A stretch of 64,000 bases of DNA, taken from the NCBI GenBank assembly GCA_934446675.1, contig CAKSEL010000001.1, positions 124,001-188,000 of the forward strand, in the 5' to 3' direction. The position numbers and the translations under genes were made by a program. Positions within the stretch are counted from its first letter, which is position 1. Every line of letters begins with the position of its first letter. The stretch comes from an uncultured Eubacteriales bacterium (lineage in GTDB: Bacteria; Bacillota; Clostridia; Oscillospirales; CAG-382). Below the pieces are notes generated by a model. The model was not told where the DNA came from. It saw nothing but the letters and a program-made list of their open reading frames with translations, and ran no database searches. This document shows positions 24,857-33,210 of the stretch, piece by piece.

Positions 24857-26353
24857 TCAGTCGCAGTCGGCGCTTGTCGCCTTTGCGTAGATGTCAAGAA
24901 CCTCATTTGTGGGTTTCTTATCGCAGAGAGAAACGACAACGGCTGCGATAAATCCGACTACAAATGCCGGAAGTATCTCGTAAATGCCGGTTGCCGGCTT
25001 GAACTTAATGAGCCAGATTACATCTGTAAGCGCGCCGAAAACAACGCCTGCGCACGCGCCCTTATATGTCATTCTCTTCCAGAACAGCGACAGCACAACA
25101 ACCGGTCCGAACGAACCGCCGAATCCTGCCCATGCGTTTTCAACCATTTCCATTATAGCCTGCGCTCCCGAACCCTTGCTGCTTGCGATGAAGTATGCAA
25201 TTACGGAAACCGCAAGAACAACGATTCTTCCTACCCAGAGAATTTCCTTTTCGGAAGCATTCTTTCTGATAACGGGCTTATAAATATCGCTTGTGAAGGA
25301 TGACGACGCAACAAGCAGCTGCGAGTCTGCCGTTGACATTGACGCCGCGATTATTGCGGCAAGCAGTATACCTGCCACAAACGGTTGGAACAGGTTTCTT
25401 GCAAGTCTTACGAATACAAGCTTCTGATTGCCGTCAACAAGCAGTTCCTCGCCGATAAGCATACGTCCGTAGTATGCGAGAAGTATTGTGCACGCAAGAG
25501 AAATTACAACCCAGATTATAGCTACCGTCGCGCTCTTCTTTATCATGGACGGCTTTTCGATAGACATAAATCTTACGAGTATGTGCGGCATTCCGCAGTA
25601 TCCGAGTCCCCATGCGAGTCCCGATACTATATCCTGCCACGACGCATTGAAAAAGTTTGCGACGAATGTATACTGAGTTCCGTCTGAGCCTACTATGGTA
25701 TTTGCAAGCAGGGACGTGTCGGGATTCTGCGTAAGAGCCACCATTATCGGCACTGCGAGAAGTGCGACAAGCATAAGCAGTCCCTGAAAAAAGTCCGTCC
25801 AGCATACGGCATTGAATCCACCCAAGAAAGTATAGGCAATTATAATGAATGCAAATATAAGCATTGCCCTTGATTCACCGAGAGACGGGAAAAGTTCGTT
25901 GAATACCGAAGCACCGGCTACAAAACCGCTTGCAACGTATACCGTAAAGCATACCAAGAATATTACGGCGCTTACGACCTGAAGAACATGGCTCTTTGAC
26001 GCAAATCTGTTTGAAAGATACTGCGGCATTGTTATGGAGTCGCCGGCTGCCTTTGAAAAGCATCTGAGGCGCTTTGCGACGAATATCCAGTTTAGCGACG
26101 TTCCTATGGCAAGACCTATACCGATCCATGCCTGTCCGAGACCGAACGCGAGTATGCTTCCCGGCAGTCCCATAAGCAGCCATGCGCTCATATCCGACGC
26201 CTGTGCGCTCATTGCCGTTACCCACGGTCCCATTTTTCTTCCGCCGAGAAAATAATCCTTTTCGCTCTCCTCTTTTCCCTTGCCCTTGAAGAAAAAGTAA
26301 ACTCCTATTCCGAGCATGAGCAGAAAGTAAAGCACAAATGACAAAACTTCCAT
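24857..26353 (-). CDS. putP: Sodium/proline symporter, SSS family
   Basis: 498 residues with about 13 transmembrane helices. PutP signatures are FFLGGRKMGPWVTAMSAQASDMSAWLLMGLPG near the N-terminus, GDSITMPQYLSNRF, the Na+-site region GGFNAVCWTDFFQGLLM, and STADSQLLVASSSFTSDIY. Imports proline with Na+. Use in osmotic adaptation or nutrition cannot be told apart here. GAGGT precedes the ATG. Monocistronic, between its own promoter and terminator. It would draw on the Na+ gradient made by the neighbouring decarboxylase (inference). Confidence 0.93.
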   Translation of the reverse strand: MEVLSFVLYFLLMLGIGVYFFFKGKGKEESEKDYFLGGRKMGPWVTAMSAQASDMSAWLLMGLPGSILAFGLGQAWIGIGLAIGTSLNWIFVAKRLRCFSKAAGDSITMPQYLSNRFASKSHVLQVVSAVIFLVCFTVYVASGFVAGASVFNELFPSLGESRAMLIFAFIIIAYTFLGGFNAVCWTDFFQGLLMLVALLAVPIMVALTQNPDTSLLANTIVGSDGTQYTFVANFFNASWQDIVSGLAWGLGYCGMPHILVRFMSIEKPSMIKKSATVAIIWVVISLACTILLAYYGRMLIGEELLVDGNQKLVFVRLARNLFQPFVAGILLAAIIAASMSTADSQLLVASSSFTSDIYKPVIRKNASEKEILWVGRIVVLAVSVIAYFIASSKGSGAQAIMEMVENAWAGFGGSFGPVVVLSLFWKRMTYKGACAGVVFGALTDVIWLIKFKPATGIYEILPAFVVGFIAAVVVSLCDKKPTNEVLDIYAKATSADCD

Positions 26354-26387
26354 GATTTTTACCTCACTGTTAAAAAATTACTCGGAT

Positions 26388-26416
26388 ATTGTAACACATA
26401 TGTCCATAAAACGCAA
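26388..26416 (-). promoter_or_regulatory. Promoter of putP
   Basis: On the minus strand TTGCGT, 17-bp spacer, TACAAT, about 35 nt upstream of the putP start codon. Confidence 0.65.
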
Positions 26417-26544
26417 TACAGAACGCAGTATAGACTACATTCTGTACTAAAATTATTTTTAACGACAAATTTCGGCTAATATATAGCTTTTTGGACTGTA
26501 CCAAACATTATAATCGTGCCGAACCGTTAATAAACTTTTTACAT

Positions 26545-27126
26545 TTAAATCTTGAGTTTTGACAGAAATATAGGCATAACCTCTTTTGCGTACTCTTTAA
26601 GCGAGTATTCTCCATTATGTATACACCAGTCGTACATTATTCCGCGTTCGCACATTGCATAGAAATTGACAATATCATTAACGGACATTTCGCGGCTTAT
26701 TTCGTCTCTCTCCTGCCCCTCGGAAACAACTTTTCTGAGCAGTTTATAGTACTCTCTGTTATAGTCAAGCATATGCTTCTGGCTTTTGGCTGTGAGCTGT
26801 GAAGAATACAGGCGCGCAAGCAGGTCTATATTTATCTCGCTGTCTATCATGCCGAAAAGCACTTCATTCATATACAGCAGCTTGTCAAAGCTGTTCATGC
26901 CGTCGTCGAGAGTTTCGCGAAGCTCCGTATACTTTTCGTCAAACATATACGAAAGAGAGCTAAGCAGCGCGTCCTTGCCGTCGAAATAGTGATAGAACGA
27001 GCCTTTTGAGGTGCCGGACTCGGATATTATCTCATCGACCGTAGTATCGTCGTATCCTTGCTCATAAAAAAGTTTCCATGCAGCCTTTACTATTTTGCTT
27101 TTTGTATTGTTAGTCTTTTTTGCCAT
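26545..27126 (-). CDS. TetR/AcrR family transcriptional regulator
   Basis: 193 residues. N-terminal helix-turn-helix of TetR type (IVKAAWKLFYEQGYDDTTVDEIISESGTSKGSFYHYFDGKDALL) with a divergent helical ligand-binding domain. Likely a repressor responding to a small molecule; the target is unknown. ATG 27126 chosen because GGAG lies 7 nt upstream. Neighbours on the same strand are D-lactate dehydrogenase upstream (separated by a terminator) and putP downstream; the MATE exporter two genes away is a possible target by analogy with TetR-regulated exporters. Confidence 0.9.
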   Translation of the reverse strand: MAKKTNNTKSKIVKAAWKLFYEQGYDDTTVDEIISESGTSKGSFYHYFDGKDALLSSLSYMFDEKYTELRETLDDGMNSFDKLLYMNEVLFGMIDSEINIDLLARLYSSQLTAKSQKHMLDYNREYYKLLRKVVSEGQERDEISREMSVNDIVNFYAMCERGIMYDWCIHNGEYSLKEYAKEVMPIFLSKLKI

Positions 27127-27194
27127 TACATTTCTCCGCGGATAAATATTTTTCACTTAAATTTTACACGCAAATTCAAACTTTGTCAACCGCA

Positions 27195-27230
27195 AAACAA
27201 AACGCGGCGGAAGATATTTCGCCTCCGCCG
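27195..27230 (-). terminator. Terminator of the D-lactate dehydrogenase gene
   Basis: On the minus strand CGGCGGA / TCCGCCG 7-bp stem with a 12-nt loop, then CGTTTTGTTTTG; 17 nt after the stop codon. Confidence 0.8.
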
Positions 27231-27246
27231 TATTTTATGCACATTT

Positions 27247-28236
27247 TTATTTTACTATATTTTCCGCAATGGGATTTCCGTTCGCAAAGCTCATTGCATT
27301 ATCGAGCGTTGTGGTGCTTATAGCCTCAAGCGCCTCTTTTGTGAGAAAACCCTGGTGCGACGTCACGATTACATTCGGGAACGACAGCAGTCTTGATGTT
27401 ACGGACGTTTCAAGAATATCGTCCTCGCGGTTTTCAAAGACGTTTTTCTGTTCCTCCTCGTACACGTCAAGTCCTATTCCCGCAAACTTATGCATACGGT
27501 TGCCCTTAATGAGATCGTCCGTGCTGATAAGCGCGCCGCGCGAGGTGTTTACGAGTATTACTCCGTCCTTCATCTTCTCTATGGTATCTATATTTATCAT
27601 GTGATAGGTTTCTTCCGTCAGAGGACAGTGCAGAGATATCAGATCGCTTTGTGAAAGCACTTCGTCGAGAGTTTTATATTCCACGAAATCTAACGACTTA
27701 TTCGGGTACTTATCAAAAGCTATAACTTTCATACCGATACCGTGGCAGCAGCGTGCCATTGCGGCGCCTATCTTTCCGGTTCCGATAATGCCGGCGGTCT
27801 TTCCGTGAAAATTGATGCCGGTAAGTCCCATAAGGCTGAAGTTATTTTCGCGCACCTTGATATATGCCTTATGAATATGGCGGTTTACGGCAAAGGCAAG
27901 CGCAAGTGCGTGTTCGGCTATTGCTTCGGGAGAATATCCCGGCACGCGCATAACGGTAATTCCAAGCTCGTCCGCCGTTTTTAAATCGACGTTATTATAT
28001 CCTGCGCAGCGCATGAGTATAAGCTTTACTCCGGCGTCATGCAGCGCCCTTACGGTTTTTTCGCCGACGTCCGACGCCACAAACAGGCACACCGCGTCGC
28101 TCTCGCGCGCAAGAGATGCAGTCCGCGGAGAAATATCGGTTTTAAGGTAATCTATGGTTATATCGGGATATGACGGCAGTATCGCGTCGAAAGATTCGCT
28201 GTCGTAAGGTTTTGTATCGTAAAACAGTATTTTCAT
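27247..28236 (-). CDS. ldhA: D-lactate dehydrogenase (D-2-hydroxyacid dehydrogenase family)
   Basis: 329 residues. Rossmann motif GIIGTGKIGAAMARCCHGIGMKV, catalytic Arg/Glu/His trio in VNTSRGALI, GLDVYEEEQ and TSHQGFLTKEA, and RCAGYNNVDL near the N-terminus. Reduces pyruvate to D-lactate with NADH as a fermentative sink; the VYEEEQ and HQ signatures fit D-LDH rather than phosphoglycerate dehydrogenase. ATG 28236 preferred, with GAGGTG just upstream; the GTG three codons earlier lies within that site. It follows the MATE gene by 66 nt. Confidence 0.92.
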   Translation of the reverse strand: MKILFYDTKPYDSESFDAILPSYPDITIDYLKTDISPRTASLARESDAVCLFVASDVGEKTVRALHDAGVKLILMRCAGYNNVDLKTADELGITVMRVPGYSPEAIAEHALALAFAVNRHIHKAYIKVRENNFSLMGLTGINFHGKTAGIIGTGKIGAAMARCCHGIGMKVIAFDKYPNKSLDFVEYKTLDEVLSQSDLISLHCPLTEETYHMINIDTIEKMKDGVILVNTSRGALISTDDLIKGNRMHKFAGIGLDVYEEEQKNVFENREDDILETSVTSRLLSFPNVIVTSHQGFLTKEALEAISTTTLDNAMSFANGNPIAENIVK

Positions 28237-28302
28237 ATTTTTCACCTCTGTTTATTATCACAATAAGTATTTAATTTTACCGTGCATTTTATACGGAAGT
28301 TT

Positions 28303-29649
28303 TTAATTTTGCTGCAATTCCGCCGTTTCCTTACGCCATTTTTTTGAAAGTCCGGCATAAAAATATATTCCGAGAGCACAGGTAAGTATTTCGGTAATCG
28401 GGAAAGTACACCACACAAAATTAAGTCCGGCAAAGGAAAGCAGCCATGCAAGCGGCACAAACAGTATTACCTGACGCAGCACCGTAAGCGCCACGCTCTC
28501 AAAATTTTTACCGACTGCCTGAAAGAAAACAGGTATAAGCAATGAAAAGGCCGCCGGCAGAAAGCTTGAAGCTATAATGCGAAATCCAACCCGTCCGACG
28601 TCCTTTACAAGCTCGCTGTGAGAAAAAAGCCCTATAAGCTGAGTCGGGAAGAATTCAAACGCAATTATGCCGAACGTCATGAAAACCGCGCTCACGCCGA
28701 AAGATTCAAGCAGTATTTTACGGCATCTGTCATAGCTCTTTCGCGCACAGTTATAGCTGAGCACCGGAACTATACAGGTTTCCATTCCGAAAAGCGGTAT
28801 AAAGAACAGCGACTGGAGCTTATAGTATATGCCGAGGACCGTAACTGCGGCGTCCGAGAAAGTCACGAGAAGAAGATTAAGTCCGAGTATATACACTGTA
28901 TACAGCGCCTGCATTACGATAGACGGCATTCCGGCTGTCCAGATGAGTTTGGTGTATTTTACCGTCTCGGATACAACGGGCGGTTTATATCTCATGCTTA
29001 CACCGGTGATTACCGCAGCAAGTATCTGTCCGCCGACCGTCGCATATGCGGCGCCCTTTATTCCGAGTGCCGGTATTGGTCCGAGTCCGAAAATCAATAT
29101 CTTATCAAAAACTATATTGAACAGCGCTCCGCACACCTGAGCTATCATGGGAAGCTTCATATTTCCCTTTGCCTGATGTATCTTTGAAAACACGCCTTCA
29201 AGAAATATTCCCGTACTTCCGACGCAGACGATATATCCGTAGTCCTTTACGTACTGTCTTACAAGAACCGACTGCGACGACGCATTTGCAAACGGTCTCA
29301 TAAATACAAGCGAAAAAAGAGCAAAAACGATCCAGCACAGTGCCGAAACAGCAATTCCCGTGCCGGCAGTATCAGCCGCCTTTTGCTTTTCTCCGAGTCC
29401 GTAAAAACGCGCCATTACGGTATTCACTCCGACGCCTATTCCCACGCCGAGAGCTATTATTATAAGCTGTATCGGATATATTACGGACAGAGCCGTAAGT
29501 CCCTCCTCGGAGCATTTTCCGATAAAATAGCTGTCTACCAGATTATACAAAGCCTGTATGAGCTGTACGAACATTACAGGCGGACAGATCTTTAACAATA
29601 TTTTACTTACTCTTTCGCTGCCGAAGAATGAGTTTTCAGAGCTTTCCAT
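28303..29649 (-). CDS. MATE family multidrug/sodium antiporter
   Basis: 448 residues, 12 predicted transmembrane helices in two homologous halves. Typical MATE/NorM-DinF features are QALYNLVDSYFIGK in the first half, GVGIGVGVNTVMARFYGLG, and NIVFDKILIFGLGPIPALGIKGAAYATVGGQ in the middle. Exports cationic or organic compounds in exchange for Na+ or H+; substrate unknown. GGAGA precedes the ATG. It may share a transcript with ldhA downstream. Confidence 0.92.
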   Translation of the reverse strand: MESSENSFFGSERVSKILLKICPPVMFVQLIQALYNLVDSYFIGKCSEEGLTALSVIYPIQLIIIALGVGIGVGVNTVMARFYGLGEKQKAADTAGTGIAVSALCWIVFALFSLVFMRPFANASSQSVLVRQYVKDYGYIVCVGSTGIFLEGVFSKIHQAKGNMKLPMIAQVCGALFNIVFDKILIFGLGPIPALGIKGAAYATVGGQILAAVITGVSMRYKPPVVSETVKYTKLIWTAGMPSIVMQALYTVYILGLNLLLVTFSDAAVTVLGIYYKLQSLFFIPLFGMETCIVPVLSYNCARKSYDRCRKILLESFGVSAVFMTFGIIAFEFFPTQLIGLFSHSELVKDVGRVGFRIIASSFLPAAFSLLIPVFFQAVGKNFESVALTVLRQVILFVPLAWLLSFAGLNFVWCTFPITEILTCALGIYFYAGLSKKWRKETAELQQN

Positions 29650-29741
29650 AAATATTTCTCCGTTATTTGCAAAATTTTCCGTTATTTACGGTGCCGAAAT
29701 CAATTATACAGTCTAATTTTTGAAAATTCAAGTACAAAAAG

Positions 29742-29783
29742 AAAAAAAGCCGTGAGAGCTTTTGAAACGTTATGCCCTCACGG
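29742..29783 (-). terminator. Terminator of hpf
   Basis: On the minus strand CCGTGAGGGC / GCTCTCACGG (one G-U) with a loop of about 14 nt, followed by seven T. Lies 10 nt past the hpf stop. Confidence 0.88.
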
Positions 29784-29792
29784 TTATGATGT

Positions 29793-30317
29793 TTATTCGA
29801 TCGGCTCAATTACGCCGTATTCGTCGTTCTTTTTCTTATAAACGACGTTGAAGTTTCCGGTTTCCGCGTCCCTGAACAGGAAGAACGAATGTCCGAGCAG
29901 ATTCATCTGCATTACGGCTTCCTCTGCCGTCATAAGCCTTACGTCGAACTTCTTTACCCTTGTTATCTTTATCTCATCTTCGGGTACGTCCTTGAATTCT
30001 TCGACGAGACTTTCGACAGATCCGGTCTTAAGGCGTTTTTCAAGTCTTGTTTTATTCTTTCTTATCTGCCTTTCTATTATGTCTATCGACTTATCGAGCG
30101 CAGCCGGTATTTTTTCTTCAGCAACCTCCGAACGGAACATTGTTCCTTTATATGTTATTGTAATTTCAAGTATTTCTTTGTTTCTCTCGGCGCGCATAGT
30201 GACGTTTGCTACCGCCTGCTCGTCGAAAAATTTATCAAGCTTTGAAAGCTTTTTCTCAACTTTCTGCTTGAGATCGTCCGTTACGTCAAATCTTCTTCCG
30301 ACAATGATTACTTTCAT
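29793..30317 (-). CDS. hpf: Ribosome hibernation promoting factor, long form
   Basis: 174 residues. N-terminal S30AE/YfiA domain (1-100, with VTDDLKQKVEKKLSKLDKFF) and the C-terminal dimerisation domain (KFDVRLMTAEEAVMQMNLLGHSFFLFRDAETGNFNVVYKKKND) that marks the long form. It makes 100S ribosome dimers in stationary phase or under stringent conditions. AGGAGG precedes the ATG. It has its own promoter and terminator. RelA, encoded 7 kb upstream on the same strand, is a plausible upstream signal (inference). Confidence 0.96.
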   Translation of the reverse strand: MKVIIVGRRFDVTDDLKQKVEKKLSKLDKFFDEQAVANVTMRAERNKEILEITITYKGTMFRSEVAEEKIPAALDKSIDIIERQIRKNKTRLEKRLKTGSVESLVEEFKDVPEDEIKITRVKKFDVRLMTAEEAVMQMNLLGHSFFLFRDAETGNFNVVYKKKNDEYGVIEPIE

Positions 30318-30367
30318 GTAAATTCCTCCTGTACCTTTTTTGAGATCTTCTCTTGATCTCTATATGT

Positions 30368-30397
30368 ATTATAGCACAAAAATCACATGAATGTAAA
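30368..30397 (-). promoter_or_regulatory. Promoter of hpf
   Basis: On the minus strand TTTACA, 18-bp spacer, TATAAT. A small hairpin, GAGATC / GATCTC (30341-30360), lies in the leader before the AGGAGG site. Confidence 0.6.
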
Positions 30398-30460
30398 GAA
30401 GTTTTATGTAGAAAGTGCAAAAAATATGTTTACTTTAGGTGAGAATTATGTGACGCCGTA

Positions 30461-30727
30461 TCAGTCGGGCAGATTATTATAGAAATACTTGGCGTTGGGA
30501 TCTTTATATCCCAGCTGATCCGACGCAACGCGTGCCACATAATCGTCGTCAAGCGGCATATCAAGCTCGCTCTGAAGTTTCTCGTTCTGATACTTCAGCT
30601 CGTCTCTCTGTTCGGCAAGCTGCTGCTTTTTCATATTGGCTTCGTTTATGGTGATCTGTATTCTGACCGCAACAACCATTACCGCGATCAGCACAAAGCC
30701 TATTACTATCTGTTTGATATAATTCAT
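30461..30727 (-). CDS. FtsB/DivIC-family septum formation initiator
   Basis: 88 residues: one N-terminal transmembrane helix (about 5-25), a coiled coil (about 28-57, NEANMKKQQLAEQRDELKYQNEKLQSEL), then the short C-terminal motif DDDYVARVASDQLGY typical of DivIC. It links division proteins FtsL/DivIB at the septum. Located directly after yabQ, as in the yabP-yabQ-divIC order of Bacillus and Clostridia. No FtsL is near. Confidence 0.9.
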   Translation of the reverse strand: MNYIKQIVIGFVLIAVMVVAVRIQITINEANMKKQQLAEQRDELKYQNEKLQSELDMPLDDDYVARVASDQLGYKDPNAKYFYNNLPD

Positions 30728-30750
30728 TTATTTATACACTTCCCGTATCG

Positions 30751-31251
30751 TTAACAAACGTTTTTACAAGTCTTTATCATTTTAATTTTAACTCTGTGTG
30801 TGTAAAGCGCGTCTTGCGTTTCGGTCAAAGCACGGCGCAAAATTTTTGCAATATGCAATAGCAGTTTAAACACCGGTTTAAGGAGAATCTTTAAAACCCG
30901 CATGGCAAAACCGCAGACCGCACGGAAAATTCTCTTTATCAGTCTTGAAAGGAAAAAGAAAAATCTTATGACAAGCTTTGACAATGTTGCGCGGTAAGCA
31001 AGAAAACCGATACACGGGCTTAAAAACTCAAACCAGCGCAGATTTCCGTTATTTACTCTGAAAACGCCGAGTATAAGCACACACGTGCAGAACAGCATAT
31101 AGACAAGATCGTCAAAGAACAGCACAAATCTTGAAGTGCCGAAAAACTCGCGCTTGATGCGCAGCACGTCAAAAACTATTCCGAGGAATACTCCGACAGC
31201 CAAAAAGTACAGAAAAACGATTTTCTGGTTTTCGGGATAATATATCTGCAT
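30751..31251 (-). CDS. yabQ: Spore cortex protein YabQ
   Basis: 166 residues with four hydrophobic segments in the first 130 residues; the N-terminal part has FLYFLAVGVFLGIVFDVLRIKREF, as in YabQ. Known for the family: outer forespore membrane protein needed for spore cortex formation in Bacillus. The tail is strongly basic (AKILRRALTE...KIKMIKTCKN). Its ATG shares one base with the yabP stop (TGATG), so the two are coupled. Confidence 0.9.
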   Translation of the reverse strand: MQIYYPENQKIVFLYFLAVGVFLGIVFDVLRIKREFFGTSRFVLFFDDLVYMLFCTCVLILGVFRVNNGNLRWFEFLSPCIGFLAYRATLSKLVIRFFFFLSRLIKRIFRAVCGFAMRVLKILLKPVFKLLLHIAKILRRALTETQDALYTHRVKIKMIKTCKNVC

Positions 31252-31532
31252 CAGCCTTTGACCAGCCTTGAGAAAAATCCACGCTTTACCGGCGACGAAT
31301 CGCTGTAAAACATTCCCGTTACAAGCCCCGACGCCTCTACGCTCCCCTTTTCGAGATCGAGGTCGGTTATGCTAATATTCACGCCTTCAACCGTAAGCGT
31401 GCTGCCTTCGTCAAGCTCCATAACGACAATGCCTTCGTCAAAGCTTTCTACCGACGAAACGCCGGTGACGCAGAAACGCTCTCTGTCATACAAATTGAAA
31501 TTATGTCCCTTGTGCGCAGTCTGTCCGTTCAC
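31251..31532 (-). CDS. yabP: Sporulation protein YabP
   Basis: 93 residues with the YabP/YqfC fold pattern: NLYDRERFCVTGVSSVESFDEGIVVMELDEGSTLTVEG and ISITDLDLEKGSVEASGLVTGMFYSD. Required for cortex formation together with YabQ. I place the start at GTG 31532 (AGGGA about 8 nt upstream). The longer TTG at 31565 has no such site, and the SigE-like promoter at 31578-31606 would leave it almost no leader. Length then matches known YabP. Confidence 0.88.
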   Translation of the reverse strand: MNGQTAHKGHNFNLYDRERFCVTGVSSVESFDEGIVVMELDEGSTLTVEGVNISITDLDLEKGSVEASGLVTGMFYSDSSPVKRGFFSRLVKG

Positions 31533-31577
31533 AAAATCATTCCCTTGCAGTATTGACACAAACAATCATGTCAATAT

Positions 31578-31606
31578 ACATTATGCGCGCACAGCCCGAC
31601 ATATGC
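31578..31606 (-). promoter_or_regulatory. SigE-like sporulation promoter of yabPQ
   Basis: On the minus strand GCATAT, about 15-bp spacer, CATAATGT. Known SigE promoters have an ATA-type -35 and CATANNNT -10 with a 13-15 bp spacer. It lies in the short gap between rqcP and yabP, and yabP and yabQ are SigE genes in Bacillus. The match is short and remains a suggestion. Confidence 0.4.
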
Positions 31607-31610
31607 AGAA

Positions 31611-31850
31611 TTAAAGCGCTTCGTACATCTGAGACGCCTCGTTTTTTGAAACGTGCTCCCTTACGTCGGTCACTCTTACCTTCAGCGTCTTTTCACCGAA
31701 GGTTATGCTTATAATATCGCCTTCCTTTACGTCATACGACGCCTTTACCGTCTTGCCGTTCACCGCGATATGCTCGCTGTCGCAGGCGTCGTTTGCGACG
31801 GTTCTGCGCTTTATAAGTCTTGAAACCTTTAAATACTTATCTATTCTCAT
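31611..31850 (-). CDS. rqcP: S4-domain RNA-binding protein RqcP (YabO)
   Basis: 79 residues, almost entirely an S4 domain (MRIDKYLKVSRLIKRRTVAN, NGKTVKASYDVKEGDIISI). Known for the family: RqcP works with RqcH in ribosome-associated quality control, stabilising the peptidyl-tRNA in the obstructed 50S subunit during alanine tailing. Its position between hup and yabP is the conserved Firmicute location of yabO. GGAGG is 4-5 nt upstream of the ATG. Confidence 0.92.
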   Translation of the reverse strand: MRIDKYLKVSRLIKRRTVANDACDSEHIAVNGKTVKASYDVKEGDIISITFGEKTLKVRVTDVREHVSKNEASQMYEAL

Positions 31851-31886
31851 TATTCCTCCGGTGCATTTTCGCTTTTACAAAAGACA

Positions 31887-31970
31887 GACCGTTTCAGCTT
31901 TTGCATACCCCATATACCGGCAGCACATAAAATGCCGCCCATAACAGACTGAAAGCAAAGTGAAACGGTC
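31887..31970 (-). other. Unassigned long structured element between hup and rqcP
   Basis: GACCGTTTCA (31887-31896) and TGAAACGGTC (31961-31970) are perfect 10-bp complements that can extend inward over TTGC/GCAA. They enclose a second hairpin, on the minus strand GGCGGCA / TGCTGCC (one G-U). The whole is about 84 nt, lies in the 154-nt gap after hup and before rqcP, and no open frame covers it. The T tract after the outer stem on the minus strand (TGTCTTTTG) is weak. It could be an attenuator, a small RNA or an RNA-processing site; I recognise no known family. Confidence 0.5.
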
Positions 31971-32004
31971 GCGGTTGTTATTGAATTAAAACTGTCTTAA
32001 AAAA

Positions 32005-32289
32005 TCAGCCCTTGTACTTTGCAACGGTTTCCTTGAGGCTCTTGCCTGCGGAAAATGCCGGACGGTATGTTGCGGGAACCTTGATCTTTTCGCCGGTTCT
32101 CGGGTTCTTGGATTCCTTTTCTGCACGGTATTTAACTGCAAATGTGCCGAATCCTACGAGCTGGATCTTATCGCCCTGTGCAAGTGCATCAGTCATAGAT
32201 GCGAATACTGCGTTAACTGCGTTAGCGGACTGTTCCTTTGTAAGACCTGTCTTTTCCGCAACTTTTGCTGTAAGTTCTGTCTTGTTCAT
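32005..32289 (-). CDS. hup: HU-family DNA-binding protein
   Basis: 94 residues, the standard HU length. MNKTELTAKVAEKTGLTKEQSANAV forms the helical part; VQLVGFGTF-type beta sequence (IQLVGFGTFAVKYRAEKESKNPRTGEKIKVPATYRPAFSAG) forms the DNA-bending arm. Compacts the nucleoid. GGAG precedes the ATG. It has its own promoter, although it sits within a longer same-strand gene run between mazG and rqcP, the usual clostridial order. Confidence 0.97.
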   Translation of the reverse strand: MNKTELTAKVAEKTGLTKEQSANAVNAVFASMTDALAQGDKIQLVGFGTFAVKYRAEKESKNPRTGEKIKVPATYRPAFSAGKSLKETVAKYKG

Positions 32290-32331
32290 TTTGAATACTC
32301 CTTAATTAAAATTAAAATAATCAGCATTGAT

Positions 32332-32360
32332 AATATAACATTATTTTGCCGAAATTGCAA
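32332..32360 (-). promoter_or_regulatory. Promoter of hup
   Basis: On the minus strand TTGCAA, 17-bp spacer, TATATT. Its -35 box lies inside the hairpin-forming inverted repeat at 32349-32372. Confidence 0.7.
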
Positions 32361-32379
32361 GAACTATTTCGGTTTTTTT
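32349..32379 (+). terminator. Terminator-like inverted repeat over the hup -35 box
   Basis: CCGAAAT / ATTTCGG 7-bp stem with a 10-nt loop, followed by seven T on the plus strand. No plus-strand gene is known here, so it may instead be an operator for hup, or a stop for antisense transcription. Confidence 0.45.
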
Positions 32380-32468
32380 AAGTAAAAACATACAAATTAA
32401 CCATTTATTTACAATTATACATCCATAAATCGCCGAAATTTAACATATATGTGCAAAAATCGCGCACG

Positions 32469-33200
32469 TTATTGCTCTGATTTGCCGCCGTCAGTGCGGA
32501 ATTGTTCGGTAAATGCGTTGTTTGCGCGGTACAGAGCCTCTTCGGCGTCCACTCCTGCCGATTCGGAAATCTGTGTGCAAACCGAAAGCAGGTGCGACAT
32601 ATTATCTTCATTCACGCCGTCTTTTTTCATACAGGCGATGATTTTTTCAGCCGCGTCAAGGTTTTCAGGCGCGTCCTTTTTCTCATACAGTCCGTATTTG
32701 CACGCCTTTGAGTACAGTTTCTGGCATCTCATGAGCGACGGCAGCGACACTGCGACGCTTTTAAGTCTTTCATACGGCGTCTTTCTCTGCTTTTCGTCAT
32801 TTTTGATATTTTCCCAGTTGACAAGTACCTCGGCGGAATTTTTGACGTCGGTATCGCCGAACACGTGCGGATGCCGCAGTATCATCTTTTTACAGATACC
32901 GTCTATCACGTCGGATTCGTCAAACTCTCCGGTTTCGGACTTTATGCAGCTGTGGAACACTATCTGAAACAGCACGTCTCCGAGTTCCTCGCACATAAGC
33001 TTATTATCGTTTGCGTCAAGACCTTCGATAAATTCATACGTTTCGTCGATAAAGGCGTTCCGCACGGATTTATTTGTCTGTTCCCTGTCCCACGGGCAGC
33101 CTTTTTCGCTTCTGAGAACACGCGTAAGCAGGCACAGATCCTCAAAGCTGTAATGTTCCTTTGACTTTAAATATCCGACCGATTTTTCAAAATCCAGCAT
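32469..33200 (-). CDS. mazG: MazG nucleoside triphosphate pyrophosphohydrolase
   Basis: 243 residues. N-terminal MazG domain with LRSEKGCPWDREQTNKSVRNAFIDETYEFIEGLD and CEELGDVLFQIVFHS (EExxD-type metal residues), then a second, partly degenerate helical repeat. Hydrolyses (d)NTPs to monophosphates, cleaning oxidised or non-canonical nucleotides; in other bacteria it lowers ppGpp. RelA is encoded 4 kb upstream in the same run. It lies 10 nt after spoVB. Confidence 0.94.
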   Translation of the reverse strand: MLDFEKSVGYLKSKEHYSFEDLCLLTRVLRSEKGCPWDREQTNKSVRNAFIDETYEFIEGLDANDNKLMCEELGDVLFQIVFHSCIKSETGEFDESDVIDGICKKMILRHPHVFGDTDVKNSAEVLVNWENIKNDEKQRKTPYERLKSVAVSLPSLMRCQKLYSKACKYGLYEKKDAPENLDAAEKIIACMKKDGVNEDNMSHLLSVCTQISESAGVDAEEALYRANNAFTEQFRTDGGKSEQ

Positions 33201-33210
33201 TATTCTTTCC

